A stretch of 64,000 nt of DNA from Rheinheimera oceanensis (GCF_018831085.1 NZ_JAGPNM010000010.1:61527-125526), one strand, 5' to 3'. Numbered from the stretch's first letter, positions 7,554 to 16,510 are shown. Translations and numbers: made by a program. The notes: generated by a model from the sequence alone, not told the origin.

Positions 7554-8672
7554 ATGCCTTTTACTACTATGCCACTGATACGCCGGGTGTTATCCCGTGT
7601 TACTGAAGATTACTTGCTGCTGGCGTTGCTATTGTTGTTGCCACTGTTGTTATGGCTTAAGCCAACAGCACCGGCGGGCCTGGTTGCACTGGTTGACTGG
7701 CATACAGTAGCCGCGCTGGCGGGTTTAATGCTGCTAAGCCGGGCGTTGGAAGACAGTGGCTACCTTGGGCGGTTTGCTGCCTGGCTGCTTAAGCGTTGTC
7801 ATTCACAGCGTATGCTGGCGATACTGCTGGTGTTATTTGCAGCATTGTTATCTGCCATAGTAACCAACGATGTGGCATTGTTTATTTTGCTGCCAATCAG
7901 CTTAAGTATTGGCCGGTTAACCGGCGTGCCGGTGGGGCGGTTAATTATTTTTCTGGCGCTGGCGGTGAATGCCGGCTCCAGCCTTACCCCTATTGGCAAC
8001 CCGCAAAACCTGCTGCTGTGGCAGGCTTCCGGCTACAATTTTTGGCAATTTACACTGATGATGGCGCCGTTAGCACTGAGTTTGTTGTTGCTGATCCTGT
8101 TATTAAGCTGTGCCGCATTTAGCGGCAGCAAACTTAGTATCTTAGTGCCGCATAACAACAGCCATGATAACCGGCGCTTGTTTGGCTGGTCGCTGGCCGG
8201 TTACCCGCTGTTTATTCTGGCGATGGAATATCAGTTAGCGCCCTACGCCGCCTTGCTGGTACTGGCGCTGTATGTGTTACTAAAGCGCAGCGTGGTAACC
8301 GGTATCGACTGGTTATTGCTGTTGGTGTTTATGCTGATGTTTATCGATTTGGGTTTGCTGGCACAATTACCACTGATGCAGCAACTGGCTGTGCAGTTAG
8401 TTGCCCTGCCAAATGGCAGCTACACCGGAGCGGCGTTATTGTCGCAGCTTATTTCTAATGTACCGGCGGCGATTTTTCTGCAGCATTTTACCGATGACTG
8501 GCGCGCGCTTAGCTGGGGGGTAAGTGTGGGAGGTTTTGGTTTGGCTATTGGCTCGCTGGCGAATTTAATTGCGCTTCGGCTTAGCAAACAGCCGGAGCTG
8601 TGGCGCGAATTTCACTACTGGTCGCTGCCGGTGTTTGCCGGCAGCTTATTACTTGGTTGGCTACTGTTGTAA
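7554..8672 (+). CDS. ArsB/SLC13-type anion permease
   Basis: A 372-residue, very hydrophobic protein with about ten membrane segments. Two family hallmarks are visible: VTNDVALFILLPI near residue 100 and NAGSSLTPIGNPQNLLLW near residue 140, the paired hairpin-type signatures of the ArsB/CitT ion transporter superfamily. It most resembles YbiR-like members, whose substrate is not established. There is no ars operon nearby, so arsenite is not implied. It probably sits in the inner membrane as a secondary transporter. It converges with the ECF operon at 8693, with 20 bases between stops. Confidence 0.8.
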   Translation: MPFTTMPLIRRVLSRVTEDYLLLALLLLLPLLLWLKPTAPAGLVALVDWHTVAALAGLMLLSRALEDSGYLGRFAAWLLKRCHSQRMLAILLVLFAALLSAIVTNDVALFILLPISLSIGRLTGVPVGRLIIFLALAVNAGSSLTPIGNPQNLLLWQASGYNFWQFTLMMAPLALSLLLLILLLSCAAFSGSKLSILVPHNNSHDNRRLFGWSLAGYPLFILAMEYQLAPYAALLVLALYVLLKRSVVTGIDWLLLLVFMLMFIDLGLLAQLPLMQQLAVQLVALPNGSYTGAALLSQLISNVPAAIFLQHFTDDWRALSWGVSVGGFGLAIGSLANLIALRLSKQPELWREFHYWSLPVFAGSLLLGWLLL

Positions 8673-8692
8673 CTGCCTGAGCCTTTACTGCA

Positions 8693-9286
8693 CTATTCGC
8701 TTTGCTGAAAATCTGCTGCCAGTAAGGTTAATTGCTGTAACTCCGCGGCTTTTTGCTTAGCTTTTAGCTGCAGCCGGTAGATGGCAAACAGGCAAAGCGG
8801 CGAAGCGATCAGGCTGTAGAACAACAGTAAGTCCATGGAAACCTCTGCCAGTTGCCACCACTGCAACAGCCAGAGTACCAGCGTAAATAACAGCAGTACC
8901 ATGCAGCTTAGCTGGGTGTAACGGTAGTAGCGTAGGCTGAACTGGCAAGCCCGACAGCGAAATTGCAACAGCCCGCTGCTGCTCCAGTTGTCATAGGCCA
9001 GAATAGGCCGGTGCACCTGCCAGCTAATATACAGGGTGCTGAGTGCGCCAAATGCAAGGAACCCGGCTGCGATATAACCCAGCCAGCCCGGCAGGGCTAA
9101 TATTAACCAGCAGGCGGTGGCTGCCATTACCAGGGCACCAAGCCATTCGCCGTACATTAATAGCCGCTGCTGGCGTTGCCGTTGGTTGGCCAGGGCTAAA
9201 TCTTTCGCGGTTGGCGCGGCTTCAGTTGGGGTAGGCTGTTGTTGCCAGCTTTTTGCCAGGGCGGCAAAGTCGAGGTTATCTGCCAT
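8693..9286 (-). CDS. Membrane protein encoded with the ECF sigma factor, possible anti-sigma factor
   Basis: A 197-residue protein with an approximately 45-residue polar N-terminus (MADNLDFAALAKSWQQQP) and four membrane helices arranged as two pairs (residues about 48-90 and 125-170). The start overlaps the end of the sigma gene by 11 bases, so the two are coupled. A cytoplasmic N-terminal tail plus membrane helices, co-encoded with an ECF sigma factor, is the usual arrangement of a membrane anti-sigma factor. I see no recognisable zinc anti-sigma motif (HxxxCxxC), so the role rests on position alone. Confidence 0.65.
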   Translation of the reverse strand: MADNLDFAALAKSWQQQPTPTEAAPTAKDLALANQRQRQQRLLMYGEWLGALVMAATACWLILALPGWLGYIAAGFLAFGALSTLYISWQVHRPILAYDNWSSSGLLQFRCRACQFSLRYYRYTQLSCMVLLLFTLVLWLLQWWQLAEVSMDLLLFYSLIASPLCLFAIYRLQLKAKQKAAELQQLTLLAADFQQSE

Positions 9287-9818
9287 TTTGCATTAACTCC
9301 ATCAATTCTGTTTTAGCGCGGTTTAACCGCACCCGCACGGCACCATGGCTGATCTGCAAAATATCTGCGATCTCAGGTGCGTCTAAATCTTCCATCGCCA
9401 GTAATATTACCTGCCGGTTAGCGGGTGATAACCGCCGCACAGCCTGCATTAGCTGCTGGCTTTGCTGTTGCTCACCTAACTGCTCTGACGGGCACTCATC
9501 AAGCATCTGCTGCTGCATATCTTCTTCCAGTGGTTGCCACTTATGCCGTTGCGCGCGGGCAATATGATCTACCGTAACATTGTGCACTATGCGAAACAGG
9601 TAGGCGCGTGGCATTTCAGCGGTATGCAGCCGGCCGGCAGCCTGGTGCAGTGCCAGAAAAATATCCTGTTTTAAATCCTGCCGTGCTGCCGGATCGGCTT
9701 CAGACGCCAGCAAAGTGCGGCTTATTGCGCCCTGATTTTGTTGCCATAGCTGCAGCAAAAACTGCTCCGGCGTTATTGCGCTGGTATTGGATATTGTCAA
9801 AAACCCCTCGCTGATCAA
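9276..9818 (-). CDS. ECF RNA polymerase sigma factor
   Basis: A 180-residue sigma-70 family protein with only regions 2 and 4. Region 2 spans about residues 38-95 (RQDLKQDIFLALHQAA...PRAYLFRIVHNVTVDHIAR), and region 4 about 125-175 (LSPANRQVILLAMEDLDAPEIADIL, then the HTH SHGAVRVRLNRAK). It directs RNA polymerase to its own promoter class. Upstream lies TGTAACAC-N16-GACTTA pointing at this gene, and an identical element points at the divergent small-protein operon, so autoregulation plus control of that operon is strongly suggested. The inducing signal is unknown. Confidence 0.9.
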   Translation of the reverse strand: MISEGFLTISNTSAITPEQFLLQLWQQNQGAISRTLLASEADPAARQDLKQDIFLALHQAAGRLHTAEMPRAYLFRIVHNVTVDHIARAQRHKWQPLEEDMQQQMLDECPSEQLGEQQQSQQLMQAVRRLSPANRQVILLAMEDLDAPEIADILQISHGAVRVRLNRAKTELMELMQNGR

Positions 9819-9858
9819 TGTTTTATTGTTCTTGTTAACGTTATCACTGTGTCATAAG

Positions 9859-9938
9859 TAAGTCTGCCGGGGCAGGCAAAGTGTTACATAAAAAAATTAA
9901 AAAAATTTTGTAACACCTGGCAAAAAATCAATGACTTA
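9859..9938. promoter_or_regulatory. Divergent pair of matching ECF promoters
   Basis: Plus strand: TGTAACAC (9909-9916), 16 bases, GACTTA (9933-9938), leading to the small membrane gene at 9974. Minus strand: TGTAACAC (9888-9881), 16 bases, GACTTA (9864-9859), leading to the sigma gene at 9818. Both boxes and both spacings are identical while the spacers differ, as expected for -35 and -10 elements read by the same ECF sigma factor. Confidence 0.8.
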
Positions 9939-9973
9939 ACTGATGACTACTTTATAACAACGAGGATATGCAA

Positions 9974-10129
9974 ATGGAAACCTTACAACACTGTTTAACG
10001 CAGTTAACCCCGGTATGGTACCAAGGCCATAGTAGCGAACTGATATCTTTCGGCATCTTCTTTGTCGCTATGTGGCTGATTGCCATGGTTACCGAAGCGG
10101 CGGTTGAAAAAGCAACAAAGGAGGGCTAA
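9974..10129 (+). CDS. 51-residue membrane protein
   Basis: A short gene reading METLQHCLTQLTPVWYQG and then one membrane segment (SFGIFFVAMWLIAMV) with a charged tail. ATG at 9974 has a GAGG eight bases upstream; an in-frame ATG at 9968 is too close to it. The stop is followed after three bases by the start of the superinfection-immunity-like gene, so the two form an operon under the ECF-type promoter at 9909. No family recognised. Conserved coupling to the next gene suggests a shared membrane role. Confidence 0.75.
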   Translation: METLQHCLTQLTPVWYQGHSSELISFGIFFVAMWLIAMVTEAAVEKATKEG

Positions 10130-10132
10130 AGC

Positions 10133-10411
10133 ATGGATACAATCAATCAACTTTTCACGGCGTTCAGTACCGCCTGGCAACAAGCTGATGTGTTGTTTTT
10201 AGTTGGCTTTGGCGTATTTTTTATCGCAGTGTGGTTTTTACCCAGCCTGCTGGCGCTGGTGTTTAACCGCCAGCATGCCGGTAAAATTGCCCTGCTGAAT
10301 ATTCCTGCGGGCTTTTCCTGGATAGCCTGGGTAGCGCTGGCTGTTTGGGCGGTTACCGGCAAACTGGGCGATAAGCTTGCCGCTAAAGCCCGGTTAAAGC
10401 CGGTTGCCTGA
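10133..10411 (+). CDS. Superinfection immunity family membrane protein
   Basis: A 92-residue protein with two membrane helices: LFLVGFGVFFIAVWFLPSLL, then after a short basic loop (NRQHAGKIALLNI) FSWIAWVALAVWAVTG. The FLPS-A...LN...G-S-W-WxxALVWA pattern matches the superinfection immunity family (named after the phage T4 Imm protein), which is widespread in bacterial chromosomes and whose bacterial role is undefined. Start codon follows an AAGGAGG overlapping the previous gene's end. Placement under an ECF promoter hints at an envelope-stress or phage-related response; that is inference. Confidence 0.8.
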   Translation: MDTINQLFTAFSTAWQQADVLFLVGFGVFFIAVWFLPSLLALVFNRQHAGKIALLNIPAGFSWIAWVALAVWAVTGKLGDKLAAKARLKPVA

Positions 10412-10415
10412 TACG

Positions 10416-11513
10416 TTACAAGGTAACGCTGTCACCTTCGTTTAAAATCAGCAGCGGCACTGTACTGTTCAGTTGCTGCTGCATATGTAGCAGGCGTAGC
10501 AGTGGCGAGTGCGAGCTGTGATCGCCCATCTGCCAGCTGGCATTACCATAACCCCATGGGATCATGACTTTACAGCCAAGATCACCGGCTGCCACCAACG
10601 CATCTTCGGGCGTGGTATGTACATAGCGGTACCAGTCGCCTTCTTTATCATGATGATAAGACGCAATAGGGATCAGGCAAATATCAATATTGCCATAACG
10701 TTGCTGAATATCTTTAAAATGCTCTGAATAGCCGGTATCACCGGCGAAAAGCAGAGTTTTTCCTGCGTGCTCTACTAACCAGCCTCCCCACATGGCGCGG
10801 TTGTCGTCGTTAAAGAGTTTACGGCTGTTAAAGTGGTGTGCCGGTACCAGATGGATATTAAGCTCATCCAACTGGCTGTGGCTATACCAGGCTTGCTCCA
10901 CCACGTTATAACCGCCTTTGGGCATATAATTAGCCATACCTAACGGCAAATAATAGGCAGGCTTGGTGCCTAACTGACGAATACTGGCATGGCTGAAATG
11001 ATCGTAATGTAAGTGCGAATACAATACCGCATTGGTAGCTGCCAGCTGTTCGGCACTAAGACTGGGAGTGTAGGGCCGTTTAATAATGCCCACCAGATGC
11101 TGCGCCCAGCTTATTGGCCAGTCAAACTGGCCGAACACCGGATCAATTAACAGTTGCTGGCCATCGGGCGTATGCACCAGAAAGCTGGCATGCCCCAGCC
11201 ACTGCAGGCTAAAACCAGTATCTAACACAGGTGCCTGCTGTGGCCCGGTATACCGACAATCCTGCGCCGGTGTTTTGCAAGCTACCAAAGGATGGGCCGG
11301 GTAACAGTCAGCTTCACAACTTGCCGGGTATTGGCGTTTGCCAGGAGGCACGCGATACAGGTTGCGGTACATGCCTTTATGTTTGCCTTCGGCCACCTGC
11401 TCAATTACGGCATTTGCCCCCAACTGCTGCTCTACCTTGTTGGCTGTACTACAGGCGCTGAGTAACATCGCACTGCCAAGCAGCGCGGTGGCAGAAACTA
11501 AGGTTAACTTCAT
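10416..11513 (-). CDS. MBL-fold hydrolase lipoprotein, NAPE-PLD-like
   Basis: From ATG at 11513 the protein has 365 residues and starts with a lipoprotein signal (MKLTLVSATALLGSAMLLSAC), lipobox LSAC. The rest is a metallo-beta-lactamase fold: WLGHASFLV, the metal-binding SHLHYDHFS (HxHxDH), HHFNSR, FAGDTGYSE and the late His region. Sequence style fits the family related to N-acyl-phosphatidylethanolamine phospholipase D (UlaG/RomA-like). The substrate is unknown. The longer open frame to 11570 would bury the signal peptide, so it is rejected. Its promoter region overlaps a histidine-kinase remnant on the other strand. Confidence 0.85.
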   Translation of the reverse strand: MKLTLVSATALLGSAMLLSACSTANKVEQQLGANAVIEQVAEGKHKGMYRNLYRVPPGKRQYPASCEADCYPAHPLVACKTPAQDCRYTGPQQAPVLDTGFSLQWLGHASFLVHTPDGQQLLIDPVFGQFDWPISWAQHLVGIIKRPYTPSLSAEQLAATNAVLYSHLHYDHFSHASIRQLGTKPAYYLPLGMANYMPKGGYNVVEQAWYSHSQLDELNIHLVPAHHFNSRKLFNDDNRAMWGGWLVEHAGKTLLFAGDTGYSEHFKDIQQRYGNIDICLIPIASYHHDKEGDWYRYVHTTPEDALVAAGDLGCKVMIPWGYGNASWQMGDHSSHSPLLRLLHMQQQLNSTVPLLILNEGDSVTL

Positions 11514-11541
11514 GAATAATCCTTTATTTATCATTGTTGTT

Positions 11542-11676
11542 TTTACCACTAAACAAACGGGTTCCGGCATCGGCTTAAGTTTATCGCGGGCGCTATTGCA
11601 GGTGCAGGATGCGCAGTTACATTACGTGCCGGGTGAGGCTCCCGGCAGTTGTTTCCGTATTAGCTTTGCGCAGTAA
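11542..11676 (+). pseudogene. C-terminal remnant of a sensor histidine kinase
   Basis: About 44 residues, FTTKQTGSGIGLSLSRALL through GEAPGSCFRISFAQ and a stop, match the end of a HATPase_c domain, including the GSGIGLSLS G2 box that binds ATP. Nothing upstream in this frame belongs to a kinase: positions before 11513 are the antisense of the lipoprotein gene. A kinase gene was evidently deleted here and only its 3' tail remains. Confidence 0.7.
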
Positions 11677-11684
11677 GTGCAGTG

Positions 11685-13469
11685 TTATAACGCGTCTGAC
11701 GCCTTATTCACCCCCAGTTTTTTCTCCAGCTTTTCTATTTTTTCCTGTGCTTGCTCGCGGTAACGGGTTAAGCGTTCAATAGTGGCGGCCGCGTTATCTT
11801 TAACAAAGCTGACTTGCTGCTCTAACTGGTTTTTCTGTTTCTGCAGTTTTTCCTGCTCTATTTGCATATCGTGCACTATATCGCGTTGCTGCTGCAGCTC
11901 TTCACGCAGTTGCTTAATGGTTTCACGCTGTTCGGCCTGATGGCCGGCAGTAATAGCGCTTTGTTCCTTCAGCATGGCATTGTTAGCTTTAAGCTGGGCC
12001 AGTGTAGCTTGAATATCGCCGCCGTCTGCTTCATCACTAACCTGAGCCTGTTGCATCGCATCGAGCTGTTGCTGCACTTTTTGTGCGGCTTCACGTTGCT
12101 CGGCTGCTTCACGCCGCGCGGCTTCGTGCTCTTTCTGCAGGTTGCTTAGCTGTTTTTCATAGGCGGTCAGTTGCTGCTGCAGTTTTTCCTGTTCGGCTAT
12201 CTGCTGTGCAGACATTTCAGCGACAGCGGGCTGTATGCTTTCTGCTGCGTTGAGTTGCGCTTGTGCCTGCTCCAGTTTTGCCAGAGCATCATTACGCTCT
12301 GCTGTCAGCGTTTCCGTGTGCTGCTGCAGTTTAATCAGCTGCGCCTGAGCTGCATCGTGTGCAGCCTGCAGAGCAGCTTGTTGCTCCACTATTGCGCTAT
12401 TGTCGGTTGTTGTACCTTGCTCTGCCGGTGTTTGTTGTAGCTGATTTAACTGTGCCTGCAGACGTTTGGTCAGGGCAACAGCCTGAGTTTCTGTTTTGGT
12501 GGCCTGGTGCAGTTTATTTTCAAATTCTTCCAGCATTGCCTGCAATTCCGTTACGTCGTGATCGCGGGTTTGCAAGTCTTGCAACGCCTTTTTATTGGCC
12601 TGTTGTGCCGCTTCCAGCGCAGCTTTTATGTTGGCCTCTGATTGCTGCAACATGTGTAACTGCTGCTCAGTTTGTTCAGCTGCTTTGGCTTTGCTTTGCA
12701 GAGGTTCCAGTTCTTGCTCGGCAGCTGCCAGCTCGGCCTGCAACAGTTGTAGTTTTTGCTGGTTACGCTGTTGTTCGTGTTGTAGTTGTTCTTCCAGTTC
12801 ATCCTGTGCCTGTTGCAGGCTAATAACTTTTAACTGAATAGTTTCAGCTTGTTGTTGCGCCTGTTGCTGCGCTTGTTCAGCTGTGGCCAGTTGTTGCTGC
12901 AGGCCGGTAATGGCCTGCCGGGTTGTTGCCAGTTCCTGCTGCGCCATTGCCAGCGAGGCTTGTAATGTTTCAGACTGTTGCCGGGCGTCAGTCAGCTCTT
13001 GCTGCTGTTTTTGGGTTAGTTTAAGGGCCAGGTCGCGCTCTTCGGCCACGGTGGCATATTTTTCTGCCTGAGTGCTAAGTTGCTGTTGCTGTTGTTGTTG
13101 GCTGGTTTCAAGCTCGGCTTTACGCTGCTGTAGTTGTTGTAGTTCTTGTTGTAGTTCGCGGTTGTGTTCTGCCGCCAGCACTTCGGCCTGCATTGCCTGT
13201 TGTAGCTGTTGGTTAAGCTGATCGGTATGTTGTTTGGCGCGTAGTTCTGCTTCGTGTTGAAATGCGGCAACAAACTCGGGGCTAAACAGGCTTTCAGCGG
13301 ATGTTTGAACCGGCGCCCGGTTGGCCTGTTCATTGCGCCATTTTTGGTAGTGCACCACCAGGCTGGCCTGTGCTCCGGGCACTTTGGAAATTAAATAATC
13401 TAAGGAAACCGGCTTGCCTGTTTTCTGTAACTCGTCACAGATTTTCTTAACGTCACTATATTGCGTCAT
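11685..13469 (-). CDS. KfrA-like DNA-binding coiled-coil protein
   Basis: A 594-residue protein. Residues 1-60 (VKKICDELQKTGKPVSLDYLI...VVHYQKWRNEQ) resemble the KfrA N-terminal DNA-binding domain. Residues about 85-585 form one long Gln/Ala/Glu-rich coiled coil. Plasmid KfrA proteins are nucleoid-like autoregulators that help plasmid maintenance; chromosomal versions are poorly studied. The gene is alone and faces the topB promoter region, 176 bases from topB's start. Long open frames antisense to it arise from its biased CAG/CTG-rich codons. DNA binding is inferred from the N-terminal domain only. Confidence 0.75.
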   Translation of the reverse strand: MTQYSDVKKICDELQKTGKPVSLDYLISKVPGAQASLVVHYQKWRNEQANRAPVQTSAESLFSPEFVAAFQHEAELRAKQHTDQLNQQLQQAMQAEVLAAEHNRELQQELQQLQQRKAELETSQQQQQQQLSTQAEKYATVAEERDLALKLTQKQQQELTDARQQSETLQASLAMAQQELATTRQAITGLQQQLATAEQAQQQAQQQAETIQLKVISLQQAQDELEEQLQHEQQRNQQKLQLLQAELAAAEQELEPLQSKAKAAEQTEQQLHMLQQSEANIKAALEAAQQANKKALQDLQTRDHDVTELQAMLEEFENKLHQATKTETQAVALTKRLQAQLNQLQQTPAEQGTTTDNSAIVEQQAALQAAHDAAQAQLIKLQQHTETLTAERNDALAKLEQAQAQLNAAESIQPAVAEMSAQQIAEQEKLQQQLTAYEKQLSNLQKEHEAARREAAEQREAAQKVQQQLDAMQQAQVSDEADGGDIQATLAQLKANNAMLKEQSAITAGHQAEQRETIKQLREELQQQRDIVHDMQIEQEKLQKQKNQLEQQVSFVKDNAAATIERLTRYREQAQEKIEKLEKKLGVNKASDAL

Positions 13470-13645
13470 AGTTTACTTATCCGACTGCCTGGGGTGGAAG
13501 TACAAAGAAATATCGTAGGTCAACGCTACAAAGATCAGTATTCTAAGCACTTTTCCGTTAAAACCAAATTTTTTATTACATTTTATTTGCATTGCGGTAT
13601 TTAACTGACTAAATTACTGTATATAAAAACAGTTAGGTGTTGACT

Positions 13646-15637
13646 ATGATCCTTTATATCGCAGAAAAACCCAGTTTAGGCCGGGCGATAGCCGCAGTAC
13701 TGCCCAAACCGCAACATAAAGATAACGGTTTTATCCGATTGGCTAATGGCGATGTTGTTAGTTGGTGTGTTGGCCATTTGCTGGAGCAGGCCGAACCGGA
13801 AGATTATCACCCGGAGTATAAGCGCTGGCAAATTGCACAATTGCCGATAATCCCCGATAAGTGGCAGTTAAAAGTAAGAAAGTCTGCCGCGAGCCAGTTA
13901 AGTATATTAACAAAGCTGATTAAACAGGCCGATCAACTGGTGCATGCCGGCGATCCTGACCGCGAAGGCCAACTGCTGGTAGACGAAGTATTGGCTTACT
14001 GCGGCGTTAGCGGTAGCAAATTGGCAGCAACGCAGCGCTTGCTGATCAGCGATCTAAACCCTCCGGCAGTAAAACGGGCGCTGGCTCAGCTGCAACCAAA
14101 TAAAGATTTTGTGCCCTTATCTACCTCAGCACTGGCACGCAGCCGCGCCGACTGGCTATATGGCCTGAATATGACACGGGCTTACACCTTGCAGGGGCAA
14201 AAAGCCGGTTATCAGGGAGTGTTGTCTGTTGGCCGGGTACAAACGCCCTTATTGGGGCTGGTGGTGCGGCGGGATCAGGATATTGCTGATTTTGTCACAA
14301 AGCCGTTTTATCAGGTGCTGGCAGAGGTAGAAACCGGCGACAAACAACGTTTTAGCGCCATGTGGCAACCCAGCGAGGCCTGTGCACCGTGGCAGGATGA
14401 AGACGGCCGGGTGTTGTTAAAAGCGTTAGCAGAAAAGGTGCAGCAAAAAATTACCGGCCAGCCGGCGCTGGTGAGTAATGTAGAGCAAAAAGAGCGTAAA
14501 CAGCCGGCACCGCTGCCTTATAATCTGTCGGCGTTGCAAATTGACGCTGCCAAACGCTACGGCATGACAGCCCAGCAAGTGCTGGATAATTGCCAGCAGT
14601 TGTATGAGCGACACAAGCTTATTACCTACCCGAGATCGGACAGCCGACACTTGCCTCGCGGGCAGCTAAGCCGGGCTGCTGCGGTAACCGGTGCTATTGC
14701 GGCCAACGACAACCAGCTTAGTGCAGCTGTGCAGCAGGCCGATATGGCACTGATAAGCAAAGCCTGGAACGACAGTAAAGTTGAAGCGCACCACGCTATT
14801 ATCCCGACAGAAAAACGCCAGGCGTTTGCCGGGCTTACCCAGGCAGAAAAACAGCTGTACTATCTGATTGCCCGCCAGTATCTGGCGCAGTTTTACCCAG
14901 CCTACTGCTATAACGAGGCAGTGGTTGAACTGACAATTGCCGGTGGTTTATTTCGTGCAAAAGCTAACACAGAGCTGTCTGCCGGCTGGAAGCAGTTATA
15001 CCGCTCTGCTGGTAATCAGGAGGCAAGCCAAAAAAGCCAGCCAGACAATGAATTGATCCTGCATAGCCTGCCGCAACTGCATAAAGGCCAGCAATTACAT
15101 TGCTACAACGCGCAGTTGCTGGAAAAACACACCCAGCCGCCACAGCCTTTTACCGATGCGACTTTACTGGCGGCAATGACAGGTATCAGCCGTTATGTCA
15201 GTGATCCGGCTATTAAAGCAGTATTACGTGAAACTGATGGCCTGGGTACTGAAGCCACCCGTGCCGGTATTATTGAACTGCTGTTTAAGCGCGGTTTTTT
15301 GCTGCGTCAGGGTAAGCAAATTAGGGCTACCGATACCGGTAAAGCATTAATTAAGGCTCTGCCACCACAGGCTGGCTTGCCGGATATGACAGCCCGCTGG
15401 GAGGCACAGTTAAGCCGTATCTGTCAGCGTGAAACCAGCTATCAGGCTTTTATGCAGCCGCTGCAAACCGAGCTTGGCCAACTAATTAGCCAGGCGGCAT
15501 TGGTTACCCCTACCGGTTTACCCAAAGGCAAAGCCCGGCGCTGGGGCCGCCCCAAAGCTGTTAAACAAGGCACTAAACTAGCTACTGGAAAAACCACAGC
15601 TAACCGCCGGCCAAAGCCTGCTGTAACGAAAGCGTAA
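13646..15637 (+). CDS. topB: DNA topoisomerase III
   Basis: A 663-residue type IA topoisomerase that unlinks DNA strands, for example late replication intermediates. The N-terminal TOPRIM domain is visible (MILYIAEKPSLG, HAGDPDREGQ). The active-site tyrosine lies in LITYPRSDSRHLP near residue 330, and SVGRVQTPLLGLVV marks the conserved gate region. Length equals the E. coli type. ATG at 13646 is chosen over GTG 13637 because MILYIAEKP is the conserved start and TTAGGTG lies just upstream. The basic C-terminus (KGKARRWGRPKAVKQG and on) probably binds DNA. Confidence 0.97.
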   Translation: MILYIAEKPSLGRAIAAVLPKPQHKDNGFIRLANGDVVSWCVGHLLEQAEPEDYHPEYKRWQIAQLPIIPDKWQLKVRKSAASQLSILTKLIKQADQLVHAGDPDREGQLLVDEVLAYCGVSGSKLAATQRLLISDLNPPAVKRALAQLQPNKDFVPLSTSALARSRADWLYGLNMTRAYTLQGQKAGYQGVLSVGRVQTPLLGLVVRRDQDIADFVTKPFYQVLAEVETGDKQRFSAMWQPSEACAPWQDEDGRVLLKALAEKVQQKITGQPALVSNVEQKERKQPAPLPYNLSALQIDAAKRYGMTAQQVLDNCQQLYERHKLITYPRSDSRHLPRGQLSRAAAVTGAIAANDNQLSAAVQQADMALISKAWNDSKVEAHHAIIPTEKRQAFAGLTQAEKQLYYLIARQYLAQFYPAYCYNEAVVELTIAGGLFRAKANTELSAGWKQLYRSAGNQEASQKSQPDNELILHSLPQLHKGQQLHCYNAQLLEKHTQPPQPFTDATLLAAMTGISRYVSDPAIKAVLRETDGLGTEATRAGIIELLFKRGFLLRQGKQIRATDTGKALIKALPPQAGLPDMTARWEAQLSRICQRETSYQAFMQPLQTELGQLISQAALVTPTGLPKGKARRWGRPKAVKQGTKLATGKTTANRRPKPAVTKA

Positions 15638-15712
15638 TTAATTGTTATCTGGCTGGATTTTGCCACTTTAACTGCCTTAAGCTGCAACGCAGTTAAAACG
15701 GAGAATCCTGTA

Positions 15713-16510
15713 ATGAAACGCAAGCTTATTAAAACCGCCGGGGCTGCTTTAGCCCTGCTTTGCAGTGCTGCTGGTAATGCCACTATTGTTGAAGTAACCA
15801 CCAATATGGGCAAATTTGAAATTAACTTATTTGATGAGACTACGCCGGTAACTGTGCAGAACTTTCTTAGCTATGTGAATGCCGGGCGCTATAACGGTAC
15901 CGTATTTCATCGTTCTGTACCGGGCTTTGTAGTTCAGGGCGGTGGTTTTACTTTCGATCAACAACTGCCGCTAAAGGCCGTTGCCACTTTTTCACCTATT
16001 GTGAATGAGCCTAAATGGTCAAACGTAAGGGCTACGGTGGCTATGGCCAAGCAGCCTAACAACCCAAACAGCGCGACTAACCAGTGGTTTATTAATTTGG
16101 CCAACAACAGTGCTGGCTCGCCGCGGCTGGATACACAAAACAGCGGTTTTACCGTGTTTGGCCAGATTACGTCGCAGGGTATGGAAGTAGTGGATGCCAT
16201 TGCAGCCTTACCCCGTTTTTCATTTGATAATATCTGTGGCTTACCGACAGATCCTCCTTGCTTACCGCTGCGTAACTACACTTCGGATGACAGGGACGAT
16301 AATAAGCCTCTGGTAGCGTCCAATTTGGTAACAATTGAAAGCATCGTTGTGGTTGATGCCCGTGTAAACACTGTTGCTGGCCTTAACCCGGTTGCTAATA
16401 CTTCTGCCGGTGGTGGTAATAATAACGGTGATGGTGGCAGCTCAGGTAGTTTTGGCTGGTTAAGCTTGCTGGCAGGTATGTTGCTGGTAGCCAGAAGGCG
16501 GCTGCGTTAG
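15713..16510 (+). CDS. Cyclophilin-type peptidyl-prolyl isomerase with GlyGly-CTERM tail
   Basis: A signal peptide (MKRKLIKTAGAALALLCSAA) precedes a cyclophilin domain, residues about 25-220, with FHRSVPGFVVQGG, VAMAKQPNNPNSATNQWFI and FTVFGQI motifs of the active cleft. The C-terminus is a Gly/Asn/Ser-rich linker, then a hydrophobic helix (WLSLLAGMLLVA) and RRRLR: the GlyGly-CTERM sorting signal processed by rhombosortase. So this isomerase is exported and probably cell-surface anchored or released through type II secretion. The cyclophilin call is certain; the sorting fate is inferred from the tail. Confidence 0.92.
   Translation: MKRKLIKTAGAALALLCSAAGNATIVEVTTNMGKFEINLFDETTPVTVQNFLSYVNAGRYNGTVFHRSVPGFVVQGGGFTFDQQLPLKAVATFSPIVNEPKWSNVRATVAMAKQPNNPNSATNQWFINLANNSAGSPRLDTQNSGFTVFGQITSQGMEVVDAIAALPRFSFDNICGLPTDPPCLPLRNYTSDDRDDNKPLVASNLVTIESIVVVDARVNTVAGLNPVANTSAGGGNNNGDGGSSGSFGWLSLLAGMLLVARRRLR

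Noticed and set aside
7554..8672. Arsenite pump ArsB
   Set aside because: The family is shared, but there is no arsR, arsC or arsA nearby, so the substrate is left open.
12359..12837. Long plus-strand open frames, some Cys-rich, inside the coiled-coil gene
   Set aside because: They are antisense shadows of CAG/CTG-rich coding sequence with no ribosome sites.
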